DNA from: Pseudomonadota bacterium
GTDB taxonomy: Bacteria > Pseudomonadota > Gammaproteobacteria > Xanthomonadales > Xanthomonadaceae
DNA length: 8,053 nucleotides
Reading direction: 5' to 3'
Assembly: GCA_019348095.1 (NCBI GenBank)
Contig: JAHWKC010000092.1
Coordinates: 1 to 8,053, forward strand
Position numbers and translations under genes: made by a program. Positions 8,040 to 8,053 of the stretch are shown here, one piece after another. The first letter of the stretch is position 1. Each line of letters begins with the position of its first letter. Under the pieces are notes generated by a model that was not told the origin of the DNA, did not search any database, and worked only from the letters and a program-made list of their open reading frames with translations.

Positions 8040-8053
8040 AGATCGGAAGAGCG
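8040..8053. other. Illumina adapter remnant at contig end
   Basis: AGATCGGAAGAGCG is the start of the standard Illumina TruSeq adapter; its complement CGCTCTTCCGATCT is the 3' end of the universal adapter. It is not genomic sequence. Confidence 0.95.

Overview
The window is about 8 kb of GC-rich DNA (roughly 68-70% by eye) carrying ordinary chromosomal housekeeping genes. Several things point to a gammaproteobacterium of the Xanthomonadaceae/Lysobacteraceae (Lysobacter, Luteimonas, Stenotrophomonas or Xanthomonas-like): the protein sequences, the gene order DUF2066 - AI-2E permease - hda divergent from purM-purN, and three copies of a GTAG-headed REP palindrome (core GCGGCTTCAGCCGC). This is a judgement from remembered families; no search was run. 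The last 14 bases are Illumina adapter sequence, so the window ends at the end of an assembled short-read contig.

Layout, left to right. (1) 3-1015, plus strand: the 3' end of amgK and complete murU, overlapping by ATGA. They form a cell-wall amino-sugar recycling pair that makes UDP-MurNAc without MurA. (2) 1012-1206: an intergenic element between convergent genes, with outward-facing REP copies at its ends and a long imperfect inverted repeat inside. (3) 1226-4268, minus strand: three genes translated in the order DUF2066 protein, AI-2E/PerM-type permease, hda, with stop/start overlaps of 1 to 4 nt. (4) 4269-4418: a divergent promoter region with a good extended -10 for purM. (5) 4419-6223, plus strand: purM and purN, two steps of de novo purine synthesis. 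(6) 6421-7200, plus strand: an exported DUF3108 protein preceded by a 26-nt near-perfect inverted repeat. (7) 7201-7323: a second convergent junction, again with a REP copy. (8) 7324-7926, minus strand: the C-terminal half of murA. The murA homology stops abruptly at a 13-nt palindrome, and the remaining 113 nt before the adapter do not continue the gene.

Functionally the window combines peptidoglycan precursor supply (AmgK/MurU recycling and MurA de novo), replication control (Hda, which switches off DnaA with the sliding clamp), purine synthesis, and envelope proteins of unknown or poorly known role (DUF2066, DUF3108, permease). I see no phage, plasmid, CRISPR, toxin-antitoxin or defence locus, and no undescribed multi-gene system. 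The most interesting non-coding signals are the nested REP/inverted-repeat element whose GTAG supplies the murU stop codon, the palindrome upstream of the DUF3108 gene, and the anomalous contig end with DnaA-box-like motifs.
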